Assembly: GCF_029531655.1 (NCBI RefSeq)
Contig: NZ_JANRMI010000002.1
Location: 744,001-808,000, forward strand
Source: Bdellovibrio svalbardensis
GTDB taxonomy: Bacteria; Bdellovibrionota; Bdellovibrionia; Bdellovibrionales; Bdellovibrionaceae
Direction of reading: 5' to 3'
Length of the DNA stretch: 64,000 bases
Shown: positions 1 through 8,161 of the stretch, piece by piece
Layout of the letters: every line of letters starts with the position of its first letter
Numbering within the stretch: the stretch's first letter is position 1
Program-made: the position numbers and the translations under genes
The notes under the pieces: model-generated
Database searches by the model: none
Seen by the model: the letters and a program-made list of their open reading frames with translations, nothing else
Told to the model about the DNA's origin: nothing

Positions 1-667
1 CGCGCTCTGCCATCACATCGCCCTTGTCGGTTTGATTGTAAATGAATGCCAGCATCTTCTTTGGCGGAGTCTCATCTAAGACGATCTTAAAGAATTGATT
101 TGGAATCGGTAGGCCGCTCTTAAGAGTTTTCAGGTTTTTCCCTAGAATTGGTCCTGTGATGACTTTCACTTCTTCCTCACCGCAAGCCCATTTTCTCACC
201 TGATCTTCCAGTTTGAGCCATGCATCGCGGTTCAGATTTGGTTTCTGCGGCGCCATATTCGACATCACAAAGGTCTCATCCTGCGCCTCTTGGTTAAAGC
301 CAAAGTCTTTCGAATTCGCCAAATGTCCTTGATCGTAGCCGGTCTTTAGATATTCGCTGGGCTTAACTATTAGCTCTTTGTAGTCGGCAAGCAGAGGGTC
401 TGCTTTGAACTTGTTAGAGCGAGTGGCATTCGCGGAGTTTTTTAGTTGGGTGGCAGTGAGGGAGTAGGTGACGTGGCGGGCGAGGCGGGTGGGGCGGTCG
501 TAGGTTACCACGAAGTACTTATGATCGAGGATTAGCACAGAAGGAGGAGATTTCGCCAGAGGGGCGAGGCCAACCGTATCTGAAGGGAGAGAGAGCTCTT
601 GCTTGGGAGGAGAAGTTTGGCAAGAGATGATCAGCGTCGACAGGGCAACTAACAAAATGTACTTCAT
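1..667 (-). CDS. DNA/RNA non-specific endonuclease lipoprotein (NucA/EndA-like), partial
   Basis: The gene runs off the left edge, so its C-terminus is missing. The ATG at 667 has AAGGAG upstream. The N-terminus is a lipoprotein signal ending in LIISC, so the enzyme should be anchored outside the cytoplasm. The body has the beta-beta-alpha metal nuclease pattern: TGYDQGHLANSKDF matches the family DRGHxxP(S/A)xD motif, and MSNMAPQKPNLNRDAW matches the metal-binding asparagine region. Odd point: the usual Arg of DRGH is Gln here, which may lower or alter activity. Family members degrade extracellular or periplasmic DNA and RNA, which would suit scavenging of foreign nucleic acid. The family call is fairly firm; the role is inferred. 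Confidence 0.8.
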   Translation of the reverse strand, partial: MKYILLVALSTLIISCQTSPPKQELSLPSDTVGLAPLAKSPPSVLILDHKYFVVTYDRPTRLARHVTYSLTATQLKNSANATRSNKFKADPLLADYKELIVKPSEYLKTGYDQGHLANSKDFGFNQEAQDETFVMSNMAPQKPNLNRDAWLKLEDQVRKWACGEEEVKVITGPILGKNLKTLKSGLPIPNQFFKIVLDETPPKKMLAFIYNQTDKGDVMAER

Positions 668-683
668 GGTGTCTCCTTGATGG

Positions 684-804
684 GGTTGATGAAAAGAAGC
701 AATCTGCTTCGTTGTCGGCACTTCGACTGTCCTCGACGTATTCTTAAATACGCCTGTGGGAATCAAAGTGCCTCCGCCTCGCATCTCACTTCTTTTGAAC
801 AACC
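684..804 (+). repeat. Family A palindromic repeat, copy A1
   Basis: Imperfect ~120 bp palindrome. The outer arms GGTTGATGAAAAGAAG and CTTCTTTTGAACAACC pair almost perfectly. Inside are GGCACTT/AAGTGCC and a central GACGTATTC/AAATACGCC hairpin tip. The block CTGCTTCGTTGTCGGC is shared with the other copies. It lies just upstream of the endonuclease gene start. Confidence 0.9.
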
Positions 805-851
805 CTGGATGGGTGGGGCTTTGTAAATTCCTAAATGAAAAACTCCAAAAC

Positions 852-960
852 CTATCGTAAACCGTATCTGTCTGAGCTGGCCTAGTTCACGTCAGCGAAC
901 CCGTCCTACATATGCCATAGCTCTAGCGAGCTATGGCATATCGTCGACCATTTGGTAAAT
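852..960 (+). repeat. Family B structured intergenic element, copy B1
   Basis: It begins TATCGTAAAC, contains CGAACCCGTCCTACATATG and a perfect hairpin (GCCATAGCTC tctagc GAGCTATGGC type), and ends ATATCGTCGACC. Other copies share the CGAACCCGnnCTACATA box, a variable hairpin, and an ATCGCCAAC box. It follows A1 by about 50 bp. It could be a mobile repeat or a structured RNA. Confidence 0.7.
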
Positions 961-968
961 CATTGCTA

Positions 969-2579
969 TTATAATGTTGTTTCCGCAGTGGCAGGTTCTG
1001 GTTTCACAGCAATTGTTGTTGCAGTGTGCGGAGTCAACTTGTCAGGCTCCCAGCTATCTAGTGCAAGACGTTTAAATCCAGAGACTCCTTCTTGATAGAT
1101 GCGTGCTGCATGAACTTTGTCAGTAATCAACTTTTCTGGATTCAAGAATACAAAGTTTCGGTTCGTATAGAATTGGTTAGGTACGGCTTCGATTAGCACC
1201 TCACCTGATTGAATCCTAATATAAGTTGATTCCTTCAATAGACCTTCTGCAATTTTAGGCATTGGATAGTAACCAATAGGTGAGGAGACAATGATAGGTA
1301 CAGTGAACCTTGTACTGCTTGTCGTCACCATCATTTCCACAGTACCACCTGTGTGAATGTCGCCAGTTAGAATTGTATAGTTGGTACCTTTAGCCGCCTT
1401 GGTGGACATAGCGGTCAAGAGTTCGGTGAAGAACGGCAGGCCACTATCTGATGTCAAACCATCCTCGAGATCATCTTCGCTTTCGGCGATAAAGGAGATC
1501 AGCTCCCCAAGTTTCGGGTGAATCTTAGAAAACCAATTTTGAACGCTTTTAAGTTTGCAGAGCTTTGCAAGTCCCGTAAGTGCACCTTCCAATTCCCTAG
1601 AGCTGCGTGCAGGAACAACAGGAATTAAAAGCATGACATTCTTGTGTGGAAGCGCCTGAATGGCTTCAAAAACTGCAGCCTTATGATCGTTCTCCATGAG
1701 TTTCTTTTTCATGGAATTCTTTTCGGTTCGTAAGTCCAGAACGACGAGTGCCGAGTTTCCGAGATCGAGGATACAGCTGTATCCGGATCCCGATTTCTTG
1801 ATAAGCGGACTTGGATTTCTTGATGCCTGAAATGCTTCAAACACTTCAATCAAAATCGGTGCATAGTTTAAGTACTTTTTCTCAAACTCATTGCCTACAA
1901 AAAGTCTACCACCTGCGCCGTCGGTAATATCATGGTCGTCAAGCATTGCAATAGACGGAATTTGCGCCATGAGTTTTCTGTATGATAGGTCGGACGTCTG
2001 TTCGAATGCGCGTTTGATAGCTGCCATCTTTACTTGAAGTCGGAGTTCTGGAGTAACTTCGCCCTTAAGTTTATCAATGAATTCTTTTTCAGTCGCATCT
2101 TGATAGTACTGGTCGCCACCAAGGATTAAAAGTTTTGGCTTTTCTGTAGCTGTAATAGCAGTATTATGGAGTCTGCGCCACATCTCCCATTTAAGGGTAG
2201 GTTTCTTAAATTCATCAACTCCATTGCAACTCACGAGGACAACTTCAGAAGATGAAGACAGAGTCTTCCAATACGTGAATTTCAAATCGTCATTGGCAAG
2301 GCCGCCACCAAGATCAAGAATCTGATTGTTGGCTTCGAAGTTGTAAGTGTATTCTACATCAACAAGTAGGTTTTCAAATTCAAAGATGAAGTTGCGAACC
2401 TCTTTGTCCTTAAATCCTGTAGTTTTCGAAGCGACCTTAATTCCATTTTGAAAGAGGTTGCAAGTCGCGGTGGCGAAGTTGGTGTGATAGGGCGCTAGAA
2501 GTACGATCTTCTGCGTTCCATTTTCTCCGCGTCCTAAAAACGCGTGGATAAAATTGATGGTCTTGCCGTCCTGGGTCAT
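969..2579 (-). CDS. PhoD-like metallophosphatase
   Basis: 536 aa from the ATG at 2579, chosen because AAGGAG lies 8 bases upstream; the ORF stays open further but without such a site. Metal-binding motifs of the PhoD/calcineurin-like phosphoesterase fold are in order: LLILGGDQYYQDATEKEF (about residue 150), IPSIAMLDDHDITDGAGG (about 230) and NYTILTGDIHTGG (about 430). An N-terminal beta-rich region precedes the catalytic part. No signal peptide is visible, unlike classical Tat-exported PhoD, so a cytoplasmic phosphodiesterase or phosphatase is likely. The substrate is unknown. It stands alone, downstream of A1/B1. Confidence 0.8.
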   Translation of the reverse strand: MTQDGKTINFIHAFLGRGENGTQKIVLLAPYHTNFATATCNLFQNGIKVASKTTGFKDKEVRNFIFEFENLLVDVEYTYNFEANNQILDLGGGLANDDLKFTYWKTLSSSSEVVLVSCNGVDEFKKPTLKWEMWRRLHNTAITATEKPKLLILGGDQYYQDATEKEFIDKLKGEVTPELRLQVKMAAIKRAFEQTSDLSYRKLMAQIPSIAMLDDHDITDGAGGRLFVGNEFEKKYLNYAPILIEVFEAFQASRNPSPLIKKSGSGYSCILDLGNSALVVLDLRTEKNSMKKKLMENDHKAAVFEAIQALPHKNVMLLIPVVPARSSRELEGALTGLAKLCKLKSVQNWFSKIHPKLGELISFIAESEDDLEDGLTSDSGLPFFTELLTAMSTKAAKGTNYTILTGDIHTGGTVEMMVTTSSTRFTVPIIVSSPIGYYPMPKIAEGLLKESTYIRIQSGEVLIEAVPNQFYTNRNFVFLNPEKLITDKVHAARIYQEGVSGFKRLALDSWEPDKLTPHTATTIAVKPEPATAETTL

Positions 2580-3045
2580 GTGTGCTCCTTGGCAAAAAAA
2601 TCCTTTTGCCTTTTTAGAGCTGCCTCCAGTACGCTTTCTTTTACAACAAAGAAAAAGCAACTAAGAGTAAACAGCTCAAGTTAATTTTTTTGGCTCTCGT
2701 GTCTGTTAGCGCAGTCGCGAGAGCGTCTTCGACTCTGTATCATAACAAATCAGAGTATTTTTCAGTATCAATTTGTCAGAAATCTTCAGATTTTTTTATT
2801 TCTGTGGATATGTCTTGCCGTGTTATCTGCGCATGTCTTTATTTTTCTGGCTGAATTCAAATGAGTGCTTCACAGAAGGTTGTATTGCCGCAGTTTGTCG
2901 AGTTTTATTGAATGCTTAACATTTGGGCGAAGCATTTATGGGATTCTCTATGGATCAATTTTTTATGCAAATAGTGAGTCGAAGGGGAGGGGATTTTTGG
3001 AGTTGAAGTCGTCATAGATTTTAACGTGAGAATGTTGCTTAAGAG
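2580..3045. other. 466 bp without a recognisable gene
   Basis: Upstream region of the PhoD-like gene. It contains the Shine-Dalgarno site of that gene and an imperfect inverted pair, GGCTCTCGTGTC and GTCGCGAGAGC, near 2691-2725. No convincing ORF, RNA gene or terminator is seen; T-rich stretches dominate. Confidence 0.4.
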
Positions 3046-3456
3046 TTATGTAAGGAACTTCAAAAAAACTTCCTCTACTATCTTAACTTCCTGAGTCCCC
3101 GAATAAGATTCCATTTTTGGTCGTGTCTTTTGAATCCTGAAATTGGCATCAAACTTTTTATATGTCCGTGATTTGTGGATATACGAGATACAGTCTTCGA
3201 ATAGGCAAGACCATCCTTTATACTTCCATTTTTGGGTTCTTGCGACTTGCTTTAGGCTGCGAATTTTTGGAAAAAAGTGAACGTGATGCGTTCCCTTGAC
3301 GGAAGAAATGACATTGATAATTAGATTGTTAACATCCTTTGTATTTCTGATTGTTGGGTGGGCCCACAAATAAAGCCACAAATAGTTGTTATTTGAAGAT
3401 TTCAGAAGAACGACTTTAAAGAGATTCTTTCTGTAAATTACATAATATCGTTTCAT
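3046..3456 (-). CDS. Hypothetical basic protein
   Basis: 136 aa, ATG start only two bases after the stop of the 2TM beta-rich gene (3459-4040), so the two are probably co-transcribed. It is rich in Lys, Arg, Tyr and Trp, has no signal peptide or clear TM helix, and shows no motif I recognise. The segment THHVHFFPKIRSLKQVARTQ is predicted soluble. The coding sequence is AT-rich compared with the core genes at the right end, suggesting acquired DNA. Function unknown. Confidence 0.5.
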   Translation of the reverse strand: MKRYYVIYRKNLFKVVLLKSSNNNYLWLYLWAHPTIRNTKDVNNLIINVISSVKGTHHVHFFPKIRSLKQVARTQKWKYKGWSCLFEDCISYIHKSRTYKKFDANFRIQKTRPKMESYSGTQEVKIVEEVFLKFLT

Positions 3457-3458
3457 AG

Positions 3459-4040
3459 TTATTTTTTAATCCATCGAGCTTTGCCAACCAGCGGATTTGT
3501 CGGTGAAGTTAATGGATCCATATAAAGATAAGAACCCTCAATTGTAGTTCCATGGCCATCTATCACCATAAAAAATGAAGCAAATCGCCTTCGAAGGGGA
3601 TTTTTAGACTCAACATAAGTTCCAATAAGATATGCTTCTTTAACGAGACTGCCGGTACCATCAATCGTACAATCTCCTGTATGATTAGTTAGTTTGAACT
3701 CAAATTTTTGCAAGAAGGGGTGAAACTTAATTTCTAATCTGCCCCAAGTTATATATTTCTGCTGAGTTTGATCATAGTCAAAAGCCTCATATGTTCCTGC
3801 GGCCATTATTTTGAATCTAAACTTATATATGGTGACTAGAGCTACTACAGTTAGGACTGCCCATACTGCGCTACTAACTAAGTTGATCACAATTGCCAAA
3901 AGATTGGAATCTATTGGGCCTAGGGATTTTGGGTCATAGTGAAGAACCGTAAAACAAAACGAAGCTAAACGGAAAAAGAAGTATCCCGAAAGGGCCATAA
4001 AAAATATTGTTTGCCATGTCCAATACAATTTTTTAAACAT
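3459..4040 (-). CDS. 2TM, beta-strand-rich membrane protein (possible defence effector)
   Basis: 193 aa from the ATG at 4040, preceded by GGGAG; an upstream in-frame ATG at 4067 has a poorer site. Two TM helices (about residues 8-28 and 40-63) are followed by about 125 residues of beta-rich domain with small-residue and aromatic turns: AAGTYEAFDYDQ, ITWGRLEIKFHP, GTGSLVKEAYLIGTYVES and a final VGKARWIKK. This two-TM plus beta-barrel layout resembles the S-2TMbeta (Cap15-type) effectors of CBASS anti-phage systems. No CD-NTase is seen nearby, so the resemblance is structural and unproven. It is transcribed divergently from 4198-5857. Confidence 0.6.
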   Translation of the reverse strand: MFKKLYWTWQTIFFMALSGYFFFRLASFCFTVLHYDPKSLGPIDSNLLAIVINLVSSAVWAVLTVVALVTIYKFRFKIMAAGTYEAFDYDQTQQKYITWGRLEIKFHPFLQKFEFKLTNHTGDCTIDGTGSLVKEAYLIGTYVESKNPLRRRFASFFMVIDGHGTTIEGSYLYMDPLTSPTNPLVGKARWIKK

Positions 4041-4197
4041 CAATTTCTCCCGGTTTCTCTTCGGCATCTCTGAATATGTTTTAACTAATAGTGTGTTTAT
4101 AATTGAGACTTGTTACATAAGTGTTGGTGAAATTATTTTGATTAAACTTAAGTCTGTGTATGGCCGTATGCTTAAGTTCTTCGGAGTGAGGTTTGTG

Positions 4198-4356
4198 ATG
4201 TCTGATACGGTGGTTTGGGGTTTAGCAGGTATAATAATTTCGATCCTTCTAGCTTTTCTCGGTGCTAAAAGGTTAACGATTGGTGGAAAGAAAATTGTTA
4301 ATAAAGGCAAAGTTGATGGCGATATTTTTATCGGAATAAAGAATAAAGAAGAGTAG
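4198..4356 (+). CDS. Small single-TM protein with GDIFIG tail
   Basis: 52 aa from the ATG at 4198 (GAGG upstream). It has an N-terminal TM helix (VVWGLAGIIISILLAFLG) and a short cytoplasmic tail, KKIVNKGKVDGDIFIGIK. The tail resembles the first residues of the next protein (NAQILGDVFIGEK), which starts 8 bases later, so the two are likely an operon whose products share a motif. The motif looks like one turn of a beta-solenoid, as in bactofilins, but this is only a visual impression. Function unknown. Confidence 0.55.
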   Translation: MSDTVVWGLAGIIISILLAFLGAKRLTIGGKKIVNKGKVDGDIFIGIKNKEE

Positions 4357-4363
4357 GAATTCA

Positions 4364-5857
4364 ATGTTTGATAAGAAGAGTATTGAGATCGCATCAAATG
4401 CCCAGATCTTGGGTGATGTTTTTATTGGTGAAAAAAGAACAGAAATTTCTATAACAGTTAATGCTGTAGAATCGTTGGATCAGCTTATCGATGTGTTAAA
4501 GAATACTGATGGTATTGATGGAGTTACTTCAGTTTTCGATAAAGTTCTGAAAGACCCTGAGTTGAGGAAAGTTCTTCATTCTTCATTAGCCAGAGAGTTT
4601 GGGAAAGATCTAAAGGCAAGTATTGATCTACTCGTAACTGATCTAAATTCGTTTGGTCTAGATGGGTTAGACCTAACGAAATTAAATTCTCTCCTTGCTG
4701 AAGCGCGTGATAGGAACGATTTAGAAAGTACAATTTATATTTTAATGTATGTTCTTCAGTTCGTTCAAAACACACCGGGTATAGAAAGTTTGTATAAGGA
4801 TTATGCTGAGGAAATTATTGGGTCATCTTCTAAGACTGCAAATGGTTTGGCGGCTAAGGCTGTGGCATATTCCTTTCGAGCAAAACAAAAATTTTATGCA
4901 TTTAACTCTCATAGAAACATCAACTATATTTCATTCAAAGGGATTAAAGATTGTTCTGGCGAGTATTCAGTAGGGGCTTTGAAAGTTATTACTAGTGAGT
5001 TATTGGAGCTAAGACTTTCATATTATGAAGATATTCTTACTGCTGTAGCAATGTCAGTTGCATCTGGCTCCAGAGAAGCGTTTTTGCTAGTTTTCAATAC
5101 ATTTCTTTTTACCTTCGAGATGGACGCGACTTTTTTAAAAGTTACAGGGGAAGTCAGTTTTAAGGCAATTAAGGAAGATATTGAGAAGATTTACGATGAT
5201 TTTGAATCTATGTTGAATGATTGGAATCTTTTAGGGGTAGAACTAGCAGATTTAAATAATAATAAAGCAACCTTTTATCTTTTGATTGAGGAATTTGAAG
5301 CCGGTAAAAAATTTGCCAGCGTTGCTATGGACCTGTATCTGGAAAACGGTAGAGCGTTTTCTGCCAAGATGGCGAAGCAAACTCTCGATGAAGCTGGTAA
5401 GAAAAAATCGTTTGAAGTTGAATTGGAAGAATCACCAATTGAAGCAAGTATTGAGGAATTTGTTAAATTTGCTGAAGATAATGCGAGGCGAATGTTGAGG
5501 ATGAAAGGCATTGATTTAGATTCCGACATTAAGTTAAAAAAAGATTTTGAAAGGGCATTAAAAAATATGCAGCCTTCAATTGCGTATAAACACTGCGAAT
5601 ACATTATTGTCAGTGCAGTCAATACGCCGAAGATTGGGGAGGAGCTTGGTTTGGTATCCATGGGTGAGATGTTGGTTACATGTCGAAAAAAAGATGTCCA
5701 AACACGTGCAGCTGACATTGAAGATGCTTTTAACCAAATGAGATGTTTTTGTTGTTTGGGATGCCGAGATCATCGGCCACGGGCTAAAGACTGGGTATAT
5801 ACGCCTCAATTTGAGATAGAGCTATTTAGCGGCCTGGATGCAAAATCTAAGAAATGA
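4364..5857 (+). CDS. Large helical hypothetical protein
   Basis: 497 aa, starting 8 bases after the small TM protein. The N-terminus carries ASNAQILGDVFIGEK, matching the tail of its neighbour. The rest is almost entirely predicted alpha-helix with no signal peptide or TM, and includes VESLDQLIDVLKNTDGIDGV and repeated acidic/Lys helices. A C-terminal cysteine cluster, FCCLGCRDH, is notable. No catalytic motif is recognised. It may be a cytoplasmic partner docked on the small membrane protein; with the divergent 2TM beta-rich gene it could form a small unknown system. Low G+C by eye. Confidence 0.6.
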   Translation: MFDKKSIEIASNAQILGDVFIGEKRTEISITVNAVESLDQLIDVLKNTDGIDGVTSVFDKVLKDPELRKVLHSSLAREFGKDLKASIDLLVTDLNSFGLDGLDLTKLNSLLAEARDRNDLESTIYILMYVLQFVQNTPGIESLYKDYAEEIIGSSSKTANGLAAKAVAYSFRAKQKFYAFNSHRNINYISFKGIKDCSGEYSVGALKVITSELLELRLSYYEDILTAVAMSVASGSREAFLLVFNTFLFTFEMDATFLKVTGEVSFKAIKEDIEKIYDDFESMLNDWNLLGVELADLNNNKATFYLLIEEFEAGKKFASVAMDLYLENGRAFSAKMAKQTLDEAGKKKSFEVELEESPIEASIEEFVKFAEDNARRMLRMKGIDLDSDIKLKKDFERALKNMQPSIAYKHCEYIIVSAVNTPKIGEELGLVSMGEMLVTCRKKDVQTRAADIEDAFNQMRCFCCLGCRDHRPRAKDWVYTPQFEIELFSGLDAKSKK

Positions 5858-5880
5858 CTTACATATAATTTACATATCTG

Positions 5881-5909
5881 TTGACAGCGCCTTTTTTTGG
5901 CCCTATTTT
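5881..5909 (+). promoter_or_regulatory. Sigma70-like promoter for the tiny-ORF/nitrilase operon
   Basis: TTGACA at 5881-5886, a 17-base spacer, and TATTTT at 5904-5909. It reads towards the operon starting at 6093, with a family C repeat lying in the would-be 5' leader. Confidence 0.5.
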
Positions 5910-5922
5910 TGTTTTTAAGGGG

Positions 5923-6032
5923 CGCGGATGCGCACAGAGTGGAAGGCCGCAGGGCCTGGGAACTGAAGTAACTCCCGAAGTGAGCTGGTGAGTCCTGCAG
6001 GGAATCGCTGGTCGCGAATTTCGGGTGAATTA
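5923..6032 (+). repeat. Family C hairpin-rich repeat, copy C1
   Basis: It contains GCGCACAGAGTGGAAGGCC, GGCCGCAGGGCC and GAACTGAAGTAACTCC. Related strings occur near 24050 (minus), 26620 (plus), 32870-33005 (minus, in virB4) and 37230 (plus, in virB10). Several short GC-rich stems can form. It sits between the promoter and the first gene of the operon, so it would be transcribed. Confidence 0.65.
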
Positions 6033-6092
6033 AACAAGTGGACACAAATTTACAGTGCTTTGACTGTGGCGTTTTGCCGTGGAGGGATTTCT

Positions 6093-6293
6093 ATGTCTTT
6101 AACTAAAGAGTTTTTTGATCATGACGTTTATCTGCCGGAAGAACCAACTAACCAATTAGAGTTGGTTGGGTTGCTTGACGTCCTGGCAGGCCCGCTGTTG
6201 AGTTCTACTGATGCTGGTGATGTTAGCGAGAAGGCGACGCCTATCAGTCCGTTAAAGGCTGATTCCGTTGTTCGGTTTTTCCCACTAACTTAG
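6093..6293 (+). CDS. Small acidic peptide, first gene of nitrilase operon
   Basis: 66 aa with a strong GGAGG site before the ATG at 6093. It has no TM helix or signal peptide. The sequence is acidic and rich in Leu, Pro and Ser, with LELVGLLDVLAGPLLSST in the middle and a hydrophobic end VVRFFPLT. It is followed closely by a 75 aa protein, a nitrilase-superfamily enzyme and a 203 aa protein. A short, well-translated leading ORF before an amide-active enzyme could be a peptide substrate, but it could equally be a small structural or regulatory protein. Not recognised. Confidence 0.5.
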   Translation: MSLTKEFFDHDVYLPEEPTNQLELVGLLDVLAGPLLSSTDAGDVSEKATPISPLKADSVVRFFPLT

Positions 6294-6307
6294 TTTCGAG
6301 TTCTAAC

Positions 6308-6535
6308 ATGCATTATTTTATTTTTGTGGAGAATCTCCCGGCGGAGTTTCGCGGGCAGGTTTTGCGCGTGCTCATTCCCGATACTTTGAAGCATCTTAAG
6401 CTTCATCTGGCCGACATTGCTTCTAATGAAGAGGATGTCGTGATGAAACTAATTAGCTGTATTCAAAGGTATCGTAATACTACCTTGTCGGTATGGAATG
6501 AGCTTGGCGAATGTCTTGATGATAGGTTTTTCTAG
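6308..6535 (+). CDS. Small hypothetical protein in nitrilase operon
   Basis: 75 aa, 14 bases after the preceding gene and 9 bases before the nitrilase ATG. It is predicted to be a compact alpha/beta protein: a beta start MHYFIFVENLP, then helices LKHLKLHLADIAS and VVMKLISCIQRY. The size recalls small peptide-binding or carrier domains, but I see neither a PqqD signature nor a phosphopantetheine serine motif. The tight spacing says it works with its neighbours. Function unknown. Confidence 0.55.
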   Translation: MHYFIFVENLPAEFRGQVLRVLIPDTLKHLKLHLADIASNEEDVVMKLISCIQRYRNTTLSVWNELGECLDDRFF

Positions 6536-6544
6536 GGATTGATT

Positions 6545-7327
6545 ATGATTAAAATCGGAGTGGCTCAAATTGCAAATACGACAAGTGTTGAACGGAATTT
6601 CACTGCGGTTAAGCGCATGCTTGCGCGGTTTGAGAATAAAGAGGTTGATGTTGTTCTTTTTCCTGAATGTGCGCTTTCTGGCTTTTCGGCTCGCATGAAG
6701 GAGTGCACCGAGAGTGTTGTTAGGCCTTATCTGGAGGAGATCCATAATTGGAGCTTTCAAACGGGTATTCACGTGGTTTTGCCCACGGCGATTGTCCAAG
6801 AAGGCCAGGTATTCAATTCGGGTTTTTGGATTTCGCCGAGGAATAAGACTCAGTTCTATAAGTTGGGACTTACTGATTCTGAAAAGAAGTTCTTTTCCGT
6901 TCCGGAGGAATCAACGCCTAAAGTATTCTCTGTCAAAGGCTATTCATTCGGAGTTCTTATTTGCATGGAAGCACAGCTTCAGCCTTGGAGTTATTTTGCC
7001 AGGGAAGAAGTGGATGCGATTTTATGGCCTGGATATTGGGGTTGGACAGCCACGTGCCAGTGGGCGGCGAATAATGAGGAGAAAGAAAACCTTGTTCATC
7101 GGAATGTGAAAGAGTGGCAGAAGCCCTTGATTCAATCGAATTTTGCATTCAATGATCTTGAAGGACATTCCGGTGCGGGTCCCGAGGGTTTGAGCTTTGT
7201 GGTAAATTCTAAGAATGAGCTGATCCATAGAGGCCGTCATCTGTTAGAAGAAGGTTTTATTGTTCAGCTCAGTAAACTGAATGGTCAAACTGAAATAGTC
7301 AGTTGTTCTGAATCTGTATTTAGTTAG
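6545..7327 (+). CDS. Carbon-nitrogen hydrolase (nitrilase superfamily amidase)
   Basis: 260 aa from the ATG at 6545 (GGGA upstream). The Glu-Lys-Cys triad is visible: Glu in LFPECALSGF (about residue 41), Lys in FYKLGLTDSEKKFF (about 110) and Cys in VLICMEAQLQPW (about 145). Length is normal for the superfamily. No signal peptide, so cytoplasmic. Enzymes of this family hydrolyse amides, carbamoyl groups or nitriles; the Cys-region wording departs from the usual C(Y/W)D, so the substrate cannot be guessed. It is third in an operon of four with two tiny proteins and a 203 aa unknown. Confidence 0.85.
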   Translation: MIKIGVAQIANTTSVERNFTAVKRMLARFENKEVDVVLFPECALSGFSARMKECTESVVRPYLEEIHNWSFQTGIHVVLPTAIVQEGQVFNSGFWISPRNKTQFYKLGLTDSEKKFFSVPEESTPKVFSVKGYSFGVLICMEAQLQPWSYFAREEVDAILWPGYWGWTATCQWAANNEEKENLVHRNVKEWQKPLIQSNFAFNDLEGHSGAGPEGLSFVVNSKNELIHRGRHLLEEGFIVQLSKLNGQTEIVSCSESVFS

Positions 7328-7374
7328 TTTTGTTATTTGTATCTATTTATCCTGGAGCAGGATTTGCTCTTGAA

Positions 7375-7986
7375 ATGAGTTTGCCAGTGGAACCGTTCCG
7401 CTGCTTTGAACTTCTCATCGAACATGCGAAGAAGACGGAAATGCCTGCGGCTTTCCGTTTAGAAGTCATTCGACAACTTGAATACTTTAAAGCGCAATCG
7501 CTTTGTGATCTGGATCGAAGAGATCCGCCACTTACCTTGCGTGAAAACTGGCGCATCGTAAAAGGGCAGACTAGGGGCTTGAAATTTCTAGAGAGCTATA
7601 AAGCCGATGAGCATTTCTGGCGAATCGTGCAGGCCTTTGTTTATGAGGTTGAACCTTGTTCGGTCATTATTCCTCGCCCTGAGAAGCCGCCGAGACCTGC
7701 TTCTAAGTGCGATAACTGGAAGCCTTTTGATTTCTTTAATCATCTGATCAATCAGCTGGATTCTAGAGTGCAGTTCTCGGAAGAGGAAAAGTATATGATT
7801 CTTCATGGGTTGTATTTTCTTCGAGCGGAATCGGAGAGGGCGCCGGGATTGCGAGATGAGGTGAGGATGCGGCAGGTTTGGGCGCGCGTTCACAGATACT
7901 TGGAGCGCGTGGGGTTGATGGCGGAATTTAAGGAAGAGGAGAAGCTTAAATCTGCCATCAGATACTTCATTGACCGCGCTCTTTAG
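7375..7986 (+). CDS. Hypothetical protein, last gene of nitrilase operon
   Basis: 203 aa from the ATG at 7375; an upstream in-frame TTG at 7330 would nearly touch the nitrilase stop, so the start is uncertain. It is a soluble helical protein, charged, with a Pro-rich linker (VIIPRPEKPPRPASK) dividing two helical halves; the second half ends KEEEKLKSAIRYFIDRAL. No recognised domain. The stop codon is directly followed by repeat A2. Its position suggests it belongs with the nitrilase and the two small proteins. Confidence 0.6.
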   Translation: MSLPVEPFRCFELLIEHAKKTEMPAAFRLEVIRQLEYFKAQSLCDLDRRDPPLTLRENWRIVKGQTRGLKFLESYKADEHFWRIVQAFVYEVEPCSVIIPRPEKPPRPASKCDNWKPFDFFNHLINQLDSRVQFSEEEKYMILHGLYFLRAESERAPGLRDEVRMRQVWARVHRYLERVGLMAEFKEEEKLKSAIRYFIDRAL

Positions 7987-7988
7987 GT

Positions 7989-8113
7989 GGGGTGATGAAA
8001 AGCAGCCATCTGCTGCGTTGAAGAACCTTCTCCTTCACTTTGACGTACTACTTGTACGCCTGCGATCAGTCGAAGAACCTCCGCCTTGCATCTGTCTACT
8101 TTTGATCATCCTC
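7989..8113 (+). repeat. Family A palindromic repeat, copy A2
   Basis: It starts 2 bases after the stop of the upstream gene. Arms GGGGTGATGAAAAG and CTTTTGATCATCC; centre GACGTACTACTTGTACGCC. The GATGAAAAG...CTTTTGATC frame is as in the other copies. No B element follows here. Confidence 0.9.
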
Positions 8114-8161
8114 GATAATTTGGAAAATGGAAAAGTTCAGAGAATTGGTGCGAGTGAAAAA

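Noticed and set aside
852-960. B element as a c-di-GMP riboswitch
   Set aside because: I see no GEMM-I consensus; the conserved boxes differ.
3459-4040. Complete CBASS system
   Set aside because: No CD-NTase, Cap2 or Cap3 homologue is visible nearby; only the effector-like layout is seen.
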